This document shows, one piece after another, positions 1-10,484 of a DNA stretch of 64,000 nt. The position numbers and the translations under genes are program-made. Position 1 is the first letter of the stretch. Each line of letters begins with the position of its first letter. The notes beneath the pieces are model-generated. The model did no database searches and had not been told where the DNA came from. It saw nothing but the letters and a program-made list of their open reading frames with translations. Source of the DNA: Pseudomonas sp. (lineage in GTDB: Bacteria > Pseudomonadota > Gammaproteobacteria > Pseudomonadales > Pseudomonadaceae); NCBI RefSeq assembly GCF_002796985.1, contig NZ_PEKX01000016.1, positions 62,001-126,000 of the forward strand, written 5' to 3'.

Positions 1-2854
1 GTACCGCGGTGATGCCGACCCAGCTCGGGTACAGCTCGCCGTTCTTGCGCTTCTGCAGGATCTCGCCTTCCCAGCTGCCGCTCCTGAGCAGGCTTTCCAT
101 CACGTGCTTGAGCTGGTTGGCTTCCTGGCGGTCGGCGGTGAGCAGGCGCGGCAACTGGTCCAGCACTTCCTCGGCGGAGTAGCCGGTGAGGCGGCTGAAG
201 GAGTCGTTGATCTGCACGATGTAGCCGGCCGGATCGGTGACCATGATCGCCGCCGTGGAGTGCTCGAACACCGTCGCCGCCATGCGCATCTCGCGCTCGG
301 CGCGGCGCTGCTGGCTGACGTCGCGGGCGACCCCGAGCAAGCCTTCGAAGCAGCCGTGGTCGTCCCACATCAGGGCGATTCGCAGCTCCACCGGAATCTT
401 GTGGCCGTCGGCATGCAGGCAGTCGAGGCTGAATAGCTGCGGTTCGGCGCTTTCGCGCAGTTCGGCCAGGCGCTTGGGCTCGCCGATGGCGCCCTGCACG
501 CGGTTGAGCAGTTCGTCCAGACGCTCCAGCTGTGCCGGGTTGGCGGCTATCGGCTGGAAGCCGTTGGCCAGCACCCACTCGGGGCTGTAGCCGAGCACCT
601 GCTGGATCGACGGGCTGACGTAGTTGAGCTGGACCTGGGCGTCGGTGGAGATGATCACGTCGCTGATGCTCTCGGCGAGCATACGGTAGCGGCGGCCGCT
701 CTCGCGCAGCGAGTTGTGCGCCTCGACGGTGTCGGTGATGTCCTTGGCCACGCCGATCAGCCGCGCCACGCGGCCGGTCGCATCGCGGGTGAAGGCCTGC
801 TCGCGGATGTCGAACCAGTGCCAGTTGCCGTCGCGGTGACGCCAGCGCAGCTGGCTGTCCAGCAGCAGGCCGTCGCCCACCACCTGCTGCAGGTTACGCA
901 CGCGCCAGTAGTACTCGGCGTCGTCCGGGTGCAGCACCTTCTCCCAGAACCGCTCACCCATCTCGCGCAGCTCATCGCTGCTGTAGCCCAGTTGGTGGCC
1001 GAGGTTGTGGTTGCTGAAGATCACCCGGCGCGCGGCGATATCGTGGATGTACAGGGTGTCGGGCACCGCGCGCACCGCGTCGGACCAGAACTTCTCGCGC
1101 TCGATCAGCGACAGCTCGACCTGCTTGCGGCTGGTGATGTCCGACAGGCTCAGGGTGACGGCGTGGAAGTCCTGGATCATCTCCGGCACGCGCAATTGCA
1201 GCCACAGGTGGCGCTGCTCGCCCTGGCGGGTGTGGATGCAGGCTTCCATCTCGACCATGCCGTGGCCGTGCAGCACGGCTTCGAGGACCTTGCTGCGCAC
1301 TCCGTCCGGGCGCATGCCGGCGCTGCCGATGAGCACCTGCCAGGCCTGTTCGGTAGTGCCAATGCCCATCAGGCGCTTGGCGACGTTGTTGATCTCGCTG
1401 ATGCGCACCTGGCGCAGCAACCAGGGGAGGCGCTCGGGCTGCGAGGCGATCCATTCGCTCAGGTCGCTCTGCCGGCGCAGGTTCAGGTCCACCAGGCTCT
1501 GGCGCAGGGCGGAGAGGTCGAGCACGCAGAGGGCGACGCCGACGCCGTCGAAGATGTCCTGGTAGCGCCGACGGGTCTCTTCGAGGATGTGCAGCGCCTG
1601 CTGCTGCTCGGTGACATCGCGCAGCACCCAGACCTGCCCACCCTGGGGCAGGTTGCCGCGCAGCACCCAGGTCTGCTCCGACGCTAGCGGGCTGTCGTCC
1701 AGCGAATGGTGGCTGACGGCGAACAGGCGTGGCTGACCCGTGTGATTGACGCGTACCAGCTCCGAGCCGTTGTCTGCCGAGGCGTCGGCGCCGTTGAGCA
1801 GCGCGCCCAGGCCTGGCAGCAGCTCCAGCAAGTGGTGTTCGCCGGCCTTGTCGGCGGTGATGCCGAACAGGTGCTCCGCCTGCGGATTGAGGTAGGCGAG
1901 GCGGCCGTCGGCGCGGGTCACCAGCACGCGCTCGTCGATGGCGCCCAGGGCCTGCGCGGCCTGGCGCAGGCTCTGCTGCGACTCGACGGTCAGCGCCCGC
2001 AGGTTCTGCTGCTCGCGTTGCAGGCGCAGCAGGGCGGCCCCGGCGATGCCCGCCAGTACCAGCAGCAGGGCCAGTTCACCGCCCAGGCGTGGCAGCAGGG
2101 TGGCGCGCATCTGCCGGTCGTCGAACTGCGGGATCAGTTGCCAGTCGGTGTTCTGGATGGTCAGGCCGTCGAGGCTTTGTGCCTGTTCCAGCGGCGAGGC
2201 GGCGGAAAGCGGGCCGGGGCGCAAGCCGCTGGAGCGGCCGAGGACCTTTCGCTGGACGTCGTCGACCAGGATCCAATCCGGCGACTCGGGGCGGATCTGC
2301 GCGGCCCAGCCACGCCGGGCAATCTTCTCGTCGAGACGGATGACGCTATCGCCTTCGCCTGGCTCGGTCGCCTTTAGCCAGACATAGAAGAGGCCGCCGT
2401 TGTCTTCGCTGAACGCGTAGTGATAGCTCTGTTGCGCGCTGCGCTGGCGCAGGGCCTTGATGAACGCCGCATCCTTGATCCCGCTGGCGGAGTCGCGCAT
2501 GACCAGGCCGCTGGCATCCAGACGCACCAGGCTGTGGAAGGACGGGTAGAGGTGTTTCAGGCTGGCGATCAGCGGGGCGTGGAGGTCGCGGTGGTCGCGA
2601 TCGAGTTCCTGCTGCAGCAGGGCCTGAGCCGCCACCGCCTTGAGTTCCAGGGTCAGGGCGATCCGCTGTGCCATTTGCTCGCCGTGCAGTACCACCCGCT
2701 CGCGCTCGAAGCGCTCCTGGCTGCGGAACTCCTGGTGCAGCTGCCAGCCCAGCAAGCCGAGCATGAACAGCACCAGCAACACCAGCGCGGTTCGGGTCGC
2801 CACGCGGCCAGGCCTGGCCAGGGCGTCCGGAGGAGTACGGGGGGAGTTAGACAA
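1..2854 (-). CDS. morA: MorA-like multi-PAS membrane sensor (5' part; 3' end outside window)
   Basis: About 951 N-terminal residues are present. The order is a transmembrane helix near residues 24-40, an extracytoplasmic sensory region of about 220 residues, a second helix containing LALLLVLAGIAGAALL, then five successive PAS/PAC modules. PAS hallmarks seen include LNPQAEHLFGIT, FSNHNLGHQLGYS, YVSPSIQQVLGYSPE and INDSFSRLTGYSAEEV. The GGDEF and EAL domains expected for MorA (about 1,410 residues in P. aeruginosa, controlling c-di-GMP, flagella timing and biofilm) would lie beyond base 1 and are not seen, so the identification rests on architecture, length and the neighbouring block. No ATG lies near the 5' end; TTG at 2854 after an AGGT is chosen, and GTG at 2803 is the alternative. 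It is divergent from ettA. Confidence 0.7.
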   Translation of the reverse strand, partial: MSNSPRTPPDALARPGRVATRTALVLLVLFMLGLLGWQLHQEFRSQERFERERVVLHGEQMAQRIALTLELKAVAAQALLQQELDRDHRDLHAPLIASLKHLYPSFHSLVRLDASGLVMRDSASGIKDAAFIKALRQRSAQQSYHYAFSEDNGGLFYVWLKATEPGEGDSVIRLDEKIARRGWAAQIRPESPDWILVDDVQRKVLGRSSGLRPGPLSAASPLEQAQSLDGLTIQNTDWQLIPQFDDRQMRATLLPRLGGELALLLVLAGIAGAALLRLQREQQNLRALTVESQQSLRQAAQALGAIDERVLVTRADGRLAYLNPQAEHLFGITADKAGEHHLLELLPGLGALLNGADASADNGSELVRVNHTGQPRLFAVSHHSLDDSPLASEQTWVLRGNLPQGGQVWVLRDVTEQQQALHILEETRRRYQDIFDGVGVALCVLDLSALRQSLVDLNLRRQSDLSEWIASQPERLPWLLRQVRISEINNVAKRLMGIGTTEQAWQVLIGSAGMRPDGVRSKVLEAVLHGHGMVEMEACIHTRQGEQRHLWLQLRVPEMIQDFHAVTLSLSDITSRKQVELSLIEREKFWSDAVRAVPDTLYIHDIAARRVIFSNHNLGHQLGYSSDELREMGERFWEKVLHPDDAEYYWRVRNLQQVVGDGLLLDSQLRWRHRDGNWHWFDIREQAFTRDATGRVARLIGVAKDITDTVEAHNSLRESGRRYRMLAESISDVIISTDAQVQLNYVSPSIQQVLGYSPEWVLANGFQPIAANPAQLERLDELLNRVQGAIGEPKRLAELRESAEPQLFSLDCLHADGHKIPVELRIALMWDDHGCFEGLLGVARDVSQQRRAEREMRMAATVFEHSTAAIMVTDPAGYIVQINDSFSRLTGYSAEEVLDQLPRLLTADRQEANQLKHVMESLLRSGSWEGEILQKRKNGELYPSWVGITAV

Positions 2855-3201
2855 GGACTTAAGGACCTGGGGCGATACGGCTGAATTCGGCGCAGGCTAG
2901 GATGCCCGGAAAGGCGGCGAAGTGCCAGTATCGCCGACGAGCGTCGTTTGCCCTTCCTGCCCCATTCCGGTAGTTTTGCCGCACGCGCGCGTTCTGATGT
3001 GCCGCGAAACGTGCGGTGCGTAAAGTACATCCGCAGAGAGTCCCGCGCGAAGGGCCGTTCATCGGCCGCTCGCGCCCGCAGGCAGCCGGCACTCAAGCGT
3101 GCTGTCGCTGCCGCTCCGGCCAAGAGCGCCGGCGTCCCGGAACCTGCCGTCGTGCGTTCCGGCCACCCAGATCACTCATTCATTCCAGAAGTCAGGTACA
3201 C
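2855..3201. other. Divergent intergenic region morA/ettA
   Basis: About 350 bp hold the start regions of two divergent genes. I see no convincing small gene, inverted repeat or strong promoter match. In P. aeruginosa the mexCD-oprJ/nfxB efflux locus lies between the corresponding genes (from memory); nothing of it is visible here. Confidence 0.5.
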
Positions 3202-4866
<1,665 letters not shown>

Positions 4867-4880
4867 GCCACTTCTGCATG

Positions 4881-4910
4881 AAAACGGGGCCTTCGGGCCC
4901 CGTTTTCGTT
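4881..4910 (+). terminator. Rho-independent terminator of ettA
   Basis: AAAACGGGGCC and GGCCCCGTTTT form an 11-bp stem around a TTCG-type loop, followed by a short T-rich stretch. It lies between the convergent ettA and the small gene at 4933. Confidence 0.85.
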
Positions 4911-4932
4911 TCCGCGCGGTTTAGCGACGAGC

Positions 4933-5229
4933 TCAGCGGCTGCGCTTGAGATCGTCCACGGTACGGCGCTGTTCCTCCAGCTGGCGCTGCAATGTGTCGA
5001 TTTGCCGCGCCTGGTCCTGCAGCGTGCGTTGCTGCTCTTCCAGTTGGCGTGACATGCGCTGCAGGTCGTCGGTGCTGAACGTCGACTTGTGGATCACTTC
5101 GCTGTCGAATGTATCCGCCACCACCAGCGCGCCGGACTCGGTGAAGTTGCCGAGTTTCATGGCTCCGTGAGCGGGGAGGGCGAGGGTGCAGGTGAGGGCG
5201 GCGAGAAGCGCGAATGGGCGTACGAGCAT
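4933..5229 (-). CDS. Small exported coiled-coil protein, function unknown
   Basis: 98 residues. A signal peptide (MLVRPFALLAALTCTLALPAHG) is followed by about 25 residues of globular sequence and a long heptad-like Gln/Glu/Arg-rich coiled coil (MSRQLEEQQRTLQDQARQID and onward) ending in SR. It is probably periplasmic. The start at 5229 is chosen because it begins the signal peptide and follows AGGA; an upstream in-frame ATG would add 12 polar residues. It is divergent from gdhA, sharing a region that carries a 14-bp palindrome. I do not recognise a named family. Confidence 0.7.
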   Translation of the reverse strand: MLVRPFALLAALTCTLALPAHGAMKLGNFTESGALVVADTFDSEVIHKSTFSTDDLQRMSRQLEEQQRTLQDQARQIDTLQRQLEEQRRTVDDLKRSR

Positions 5230-5276
5230 CGGGATCGTCCTGATGGGATAAGTGGTTGAGTGCAACTACCTATTGA

Positions 5277-5290
5277 TTTTGTATACAAAA
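5277..5290. promoter_or_regulatory. Perfect 14-bp palindrome TTTTGTATACAAAA, candidate operator
   Basis: The sequence TTTTGTATACAAAA is fully self-complementary and lies 48 bp upstream of the small exported gene and 155 bp upstream of gdhA. A TTGTATACAA core resembles operators of FadR/FCD-type GntR regulators; no such regulator is in the window. Confidence 0.45.
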
Positions 5291-5444
5291 ATCTGTTTTT
5301 CTGCCCGTCCGGCAGAAGTGGGATTTATATTTTTGCACCATAAAGATTCATAAAAGCGTCACGCTGCACTATCTGGGAGCGGCGTGGATTGTTAGAGTCT
5401 GCCGGCAAAAAGCATCACATAATCAGAAAAGTACCGGTGTAGAC

Positions 5445-6779
<1,335 letters not shown>

Positions 6780-6798
6780 CCACACTCCCTGCATGAAG

Positions 6799-6825
6799 AA
6801 CGGGCCCGATGGGCCCGTTTTTTTT
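6799..6825 (+). terminator. Rho-independent terminator of gdhA
   Basis: AACGGGCCC-GAT-GGGCCCGTT forms a 9-bp stem with a run of eight T. Confidence 0.9.
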
Positions 6826-6843
6826 GGCCCGCGCGAGTTTTTC

Positions 6844-6929
6844 GTAGGAGCGAGCTTGCTCGCGAACTGGCGAGACTCCGCTGCTCTGTTCTTCGCGAGC
6901 AAGAGCCAGGCGCCTCCCGCGTTCCTACA
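6844..6929. repeat. REP pair (REPIN-like), copy 1
   Basis: Begins GTAGGAGCGAGCTTGCTCGC and ends with a diverged inverted copy (TTCGCGAGCAAG... GTTCCTAC). It lies between gdhA and the convergent peroxidase gene. The right half is degraded compared with the other copies at 18544, 47447 and 50355. Confidence 0.8.
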
Positions 6930-6938
6930 GGTCCGTCG

Positions 6939-7970
6939 TCAATCCACCGGTTTTGGCGTGCTCGCGGTGCTCGGCGGCAGCAGCGGGTACTCCACTTTCG
7001 GCTGCTTGCCGGTGACGGTCTTGAGGAAGGCGACGATGTCGCCGACTTCCTCGGCGTTGAGCTGCTTGCCCAGTTGCGCGGTGCCCATGATCGCCACTGC
7101 TTCCTCCAGGTCCCAGACCTTCCCGCTGTGGAAGTACGGCGCGGTGAGGGCGATGTTGCGCAGCGGGGCGGCGCGGAACACGTATTCGTCGTTCTGCGTC
7201 TTGGTTACCTCGAAGCGCCCCTTGTCACCGACGGGCAGGATCTTGCTGTCAGGCTTCTTCACCAGGCCGAACGGGAAGTAGGCCTGGCCGCCCAGGTTCA
7301 CGCCGTTGTGGCAGCTGATGCAGCCTGAGCTCATGAAAGTCTGCAGGCCCTTTTTCTCCTTCGCGTCGAGGGCGTTGTCGTCCCCCTTGAGGTAGAGATC
7401 GAAGCGCGAGTCCGGGGTGATCAGAGTCGACTCGAAGGCCTGCAGCGCGCGGGCCATGTTGTCGAAGCTGGTCGGCTGCTTGTCACCGGGGAAGGCCTTT
7501 TCGAAGGCTGCGACATATTCCGGCATGCTCCTGAGCGTGGCCTCGACGTTCTTCGGCGTGTTGTGCATTTCCACTGGGTTCTGCACGGGGCCCTTGGCCT
7601 GTTCTTCCAGGTCCTTGGCGCGGCCATCCCAGAACTGCGCGACGTTGAACACCGCGTTGAACACGGTGGGCGAGTTGCGCGCGCCCTTCTGCCAGGCGTG
7701 GCCGCTGGAAGCCGGCACGTTGTCGGCGCCACCGGTGCCGATGTTGTGGCAGGTGTTGCAGCTGATCACGTGGCTGGCGGACAGGCGCGGCTCGAAGAAC
7801 AGTTGCCGGCCCAGCTCGATCTGGTTGGGGTCGAGCTTGTCGCTGGCCTGCTCAGGAATGGGCTTGAAGATACTGTTGGCGTTGTCGCGCAACGTGCCGG
7901 TATCGGCGTGGGCCGCTGCCGTGGTCATGGCGAGCAACAGGCTGCTCAGGGCCAGTTTGATGGACTGCAT
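6939..7970 (-). CDS. ccpR: Di-heme cytochrome c peroxidase
   Basis: Periplasmic reduction of H2O2 to water with electrons from small c-type cytochromes or azurin. The 343-residue product starts with a signal peptide (MQSIKLALSSLLLAMTTAAA, cut near 22). The low-potential heme site is CNTCH at 71-75 and the second heme site CISCH at 218-222. QFWDGRAKDL and APYFHSGKVWDLEEAV are family blocks. A consensus ANR/FNR box lies 71 bp upstream of the ATG, which fits induction under low oxygen as known for P. aeruginosa ccpR (PA4587). It converges on gdhA. Confidence 0.94.
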   Translation of the reverse strand: MQSIKLALSSLLLAMTTAAAHADTGTLRDNANSIFKPIPEQASDKLDPNQIELGRQLFFEPRLSASHVISCNTCHNIGTGGADNVPASSGHAWQKGARNSPTVFNAVFNVAQFWDGRAKDLEEQAKGPVQNPVEMHNTPKNVEATLRSMPEYVAAFEKAFPGDKQPTSFDNMARALQAFESTLITPDSRFDLYLKGDDNALDAKEKKGLQTFMSSGCISCHNGVNLGGQAYFPFGLVKKPDSKILPVGDKGRFEVTKTQNDEYVFRAAPLRNIALTAPYFHSGKVWDLEEAVAIMGTAQLGKQLNAEEVGDIVAFLKTVTGKQPKVEYPLLPPSTASTPKPVD

Positions 7971-8040
7971 ATGGGGTCTCCTTGTCTCAGGCTTTGGTTT
8001 CTTCTGAGGTCAAGGAGAGGCCAGCGGGAGAGGCGCCGGC

Positions 8041-8054
8041 TTGACCGAAATCAA
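8041..8054. promoter_or_regulatory. ANR/FNR box upstream of ccpR
   Basis: TTGACCGAAATCAA matches TTGAT-N4-ATCAA at nine of ten defined positions. Its 3' flank is 71 bp from the ccpR start codon, compatible with class II/I activation by ANR when oxygen is low. Confidence 0.8.
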
Positions 8055-8092
8055 GCGGGCGTCCGCCCCGTCTGCGGAATGTTGCCGCAGTC

Positions 8093-8452
8093 TCAGTTTC
8101 CCCGCAGGGCGTGGCTGAGCGCGCGGTCCTTTTCCTGTTCCCAGTCGCGGTCCCGGTCGCTGTTGCGCTGTTCCTCGTACCGCTGGCGCTCCTGGCTCAC
8201 GCGCATGGCCTGGCACTGCTGGAAACCGTCGTTCCAGCCCAGCGCGTACTTCGCCTCGTCCAGGTAGCGCGAGACGTTCTTGCGGAACTCGCCGGTGATG
8301 GCTCCGGCGGCCTGGCGCCCGCTGCCGCAGCCGTCGTCATAGCCATCGGCATAGGCGGGCGGGTAGCCCTGGGCGATGAGGGTTTCGTGGGTGGTTTCGC
8401 AGCCGGCGAGCAGCGCGGCGCAGAGCAGGACGAGGGCGGCGCGCTGCGCCAT
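8093..8452 (-). CDS. Small lipoprotein, function unknown
   Basis: 119 residues. The N-terminus MAQRAALVLLCAALLAGCET is a type II signal with lipobox LLAGC, so a lipid-anchored envelope protein is expected. The mature part has a glycine/tyrosine-rich region (YPPAYADGYDDGCGSGR) with two cysteines and an Arg/Glu/Asp-rich tail (QERQRYEEQRNSDRDRDWEQ). Start at 8452 begins the lipoprotein signal; an upstream in-frame start would precede it with charged residues. It lies downstream of the rtcA remnant on the same strand. Function not recognised. Confidence 0.75.
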   Translation of the reverse strand: MAQRAALVLLCAALLAGCETTHETLIAQGYPPAYADGYDDGCGSGRQAAGAITGEFRKNVSRYLDEAKYALGWNDGFQQCQAMRVSQERQRYEEQRNSDRDRDWEQEKDRALSHALRGN

Positions 8453-8554
8453 GGAGACTCCCGTGTGCCGGTGAGGCGGGCACACGCGCCGGAAGAGATG
8501 GCGCCACTCGAGGTGACAGGGCGCGACTCTATTGGGCGGCTCGTGAGGAAAGCG

Positions 8555-8700
8555 TCAAGCCGGCGTGACGCGGATGTGCTGGCCAGCTGCCGGCCCTGCC
8601 GTGCAGCCGATCTGCACCGGCAGGAAGGCTTCGATCACCGCGCGGTTGCATTACAGGTGATCGCTGAGTAGCGGCGTGGTGAAGCTGCTGCCGCCGCGCG
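8555..8700 (-). pseudogene. rtcA: Remnant of rtcA (RNA 3'-terminal phosphate cyclase), C-terminal piece
   Basis: Reading the minus strand from about 8700 gives ARGGSSFTTPLLSDHL, a stop codon, CNRAVIEAFLPVQIG and ending VTPA-stop at 8555. This resembles the RtcA C-terminus, which runs as GGG-x-FTT, S-x-H, N-x-x-VI-x-x-FLPV. Only about 48 codons survive, with an internal TAA and no start or cyclase core. It follows rtcB on the same strand, where rtcA lies downstream of rtcB in intact loci. Family assignment is by motif memory. Confidence 0.65.
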
Positions 8701-8766
8701 CGCGGGCGTCAGGTGCTTGTTCATCTCTCGCTTCCTTGTCCTGCCGTCGAGGCGGCCCGCCTCAAA

Positions 8767-9987
8767 CTATCCCTTCACGCACACCACCTGACGCAGGGTA
8801 TGCAGTACTTCCACCAGTTCGCGCTGGGCGTCCATCACGGCGTCGATGTCCTTGTAGGCCATCGGGATCTCGTCGATCACGTCGGCGTCCTTGCGGCATT
8901 CGACGTGGGCGGTGGCACGAATCTGGTCCTCGACGCTGAACAGCTTCTTGGCCTTGGTGCGGCTCATGGTCCGGCCGGCGCCGTGGCTGCATGAGCAGAA
9001 CGCCTCTTCGTTACCCAGGCCGCGAACGATGAAACTCTTCGCGCCCATCGATCCCGGAATGATGCCGAGCTGGCCCTTCTGCGCGGACACCGCGCCCTTG
9101 CGCGTCACCAGTATTTCTTCGCCGAAGTGGCGTTCCTTCTGCACGTAGTTGTGGTGACAGTTCACTGCTTCCAGGCTCGCCTCGAACGGCTTGCGGATGA
9201 CCTGCCGCGCGGCGGCGATCACCGAGTGCATCATCAGCTCGCGGTTCTGTCGGGCGAAGTCCTGGGCCCAGCCCACCGCTTCCACGTAGTCGTCGAAGTG
9301 CTGGCTGCCTTCCTCGAAGTAGGCCAGGTCACGGTCCGGCAAGTTGGCGATGTGCTGGCGCATATCGGCCTGGGCCAGTTCGATGAACAGGTTGCCGATG
9401 GCGTTACCCACACCGCGCGAGCCGCTGTGCAGCATGAACCAGACGCGGTTGGCTTCGTCGAGGCAGACCTCGATGAAGTGGTTGCCGGTGCCGAGGGTTC
9501 CCAGGTGCTGGCGGTTGTTGGTCTTCGTAAGTTTCGGGTACTTGTCGGTGATCACCTTGAAGCGGCCGGCCAGCGCGCGCCACGCGTGGTCGGCGTGCTC
9601 CGGTACGTCCTCCCAGGCGCCCTGGTCGCGGCGGCCGAAGGTCTTGCCGTGGGGCACGGCCTTCTCGATGGCGGTGCGCAGGCCGTGCAGATTATCCGGC
9701 AGGTCCGAGGCCACCAGCGAGGTGCGCGCGGCGATCATGCCGCAGCCGATATCCACACCCACGGCGGCCGGAATAATGGCGCCCTGGGTGGGTATCACGC
9801 TGCCGATGGTCGACCCTTTGCCCAGGTGCACGTCCGGCATCACGGCCAGGTGCTTGAAGATGAAGGGCATCTTCGCGGTGTTCAGCAGTTGCTGCCGCGC
9901 CTCGTCCTCTACTGGCACACCCTGCGTCCAGAGCTTGATCGGTTTGCCGTTGGCGACTTCCAGCAGTTGGAAGGTCTTGGTGCTCAT
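8767..9987 (-). CDS. rtcB: RtcB-family RNA ligase
   Basis: Joins RNA 2',3'-cyclic phosphate or 3'-phosphate ends to 5'-OH ends using GTP and Mn2+; in bacteria it repairs RNA. The protein has 406 residues, the length of the bacterial short RtcB. Metal and guanylate-binding motifs are intact: DVHLGKGSTIGSVIP, VGVDIGCGM (Cys82), GTLGTGNHFIE, HSGSRGVGN, and the active-site histidine block SCSHGAGRTMSR. It would normally belong to a sigma-54/RtcR-controlled rtcBA operon, but both rtcA downstream and rtcR upstream (divergent) survive only as remnants, so this copy is an orphan whose control is unclear. Start MSTKTFQLLEV at 9987 follows an AGAAGAGAGT stretch. Confidence 0.93.
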   Translation of the reverse strand: MSTKTFQLLEVANGKPIKLWTQGVPVEDEARQQLLNTAKMPFIFKHLAVMPDVHLGKGSTIGSVIPTQGAIIPAAVGVDIGCGMIAARTSLVASDLPDNLHGLRTAIEKAVPHGKTFGRRDQGAWEDVPEHADHAWRALAGRFKVITDKYPKLTKTNNRQHLGTLGTGNHFIEVCLDEANRVWFMLHSGSRGVGNAIGNLFIELAQADMRQHIANLPDRDLAYFEEGSQHFDDYVEAVGWAQDFARQNRELMMHSVIAAARQVIRKPFEASLEAVNCHHNYVQKERHFGEEILVTRKGAVSAQKGQLGIIPGSMGAKSFIVRGLGNEEAFCSCSHGAGRTMSRTKAKKLFSVEDQIRATAHVECRKDADVIDEIPMAYKDIDAVMDAQRELVEVLHTLRQVVCVKG

Positions 9988-10124
9988 GCTTTGACTCTCT
10001 TCTGTGACGTGGCGATCCGGCCGGAAGCGGGTGGTGCCCGGTCATCGTGAATTCGCTTGTTCAATCGACAGGTGCGACAGCGTATCGCCGTTGTGCAGAC
10101 CTGTCCTTTGCAGCCCTCGTATCA

Positions 10125-10471
10125 CCACTGACGAGATCGGCGAACTGGGCCTGGACAAGCATCAATTCCACCGAGGAGAAGCGCTTCCTCCCGCAGGGAG
10201 CGGAGCGCGAAGTGGCAGTGACTTCCGGTTGATCGCAGGAACCCACTGCGACTCGCGCGAACGGGGGCAAGGGCTGTTCTGCGCGGATCGGTTCGACCGC
10301 CTGCAACGGCAAGCAGTGATCGACGTCTGCCGGCAGGCGCGCAGCCTGTCCGACGCCGGTCGCCAGTTGTTCGCCGTCTCGCGTCAGGAGAAGCAGAACC
10401 CCAACGACGCCGACCGCCTACGCAAGTACCTGGCGCGCTTCGGTCTGGATTGGACGTCGTTGAGGGACTGA
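10125..10471 (+). pseudogene. rtcR: Remnant of rtcR (sigma-54 regulator of the RNA repair operon)
   Basis: Pieces of an RtcR AAA+ domain appear in order: TTDEIGELGLD (frame 2), then STEEKRFLPQGAEREVAV (frame 3), then SDFRLIAGTHCDSRE (frame 2 again). After a large in-frame deletion of the rest of the AAA+ module the DNA-binding tail resumes as DRFDRLQRQAVIDVCRQARS, AGRQLFAVSRQEK and NDADRLRKYLARFGLDW up to the stop at 10471. The N-terminal CARF-type sensor and Walker A region are absent. It is divergent from rtcB exactly where rtcR normally lies. Two frameshifts and the deletion make it non-functional as an activator. Confidence 0.75.
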
Positions 10472-10484
10472 GGCACCGCGCGCC

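Noticed and set aside
716..2377. Plus-strand open frames over the MorA-like gene
   Set aside because: The minus strand carries a continuous 951-codon frame with five PAS domains running off the window edge.
8676..8994. Short plus-strand frames at the 3' end of rtcB
   Set aside because: They overlap rtcB and the rtcA remnant and lack ribosome binding sites or motifs.
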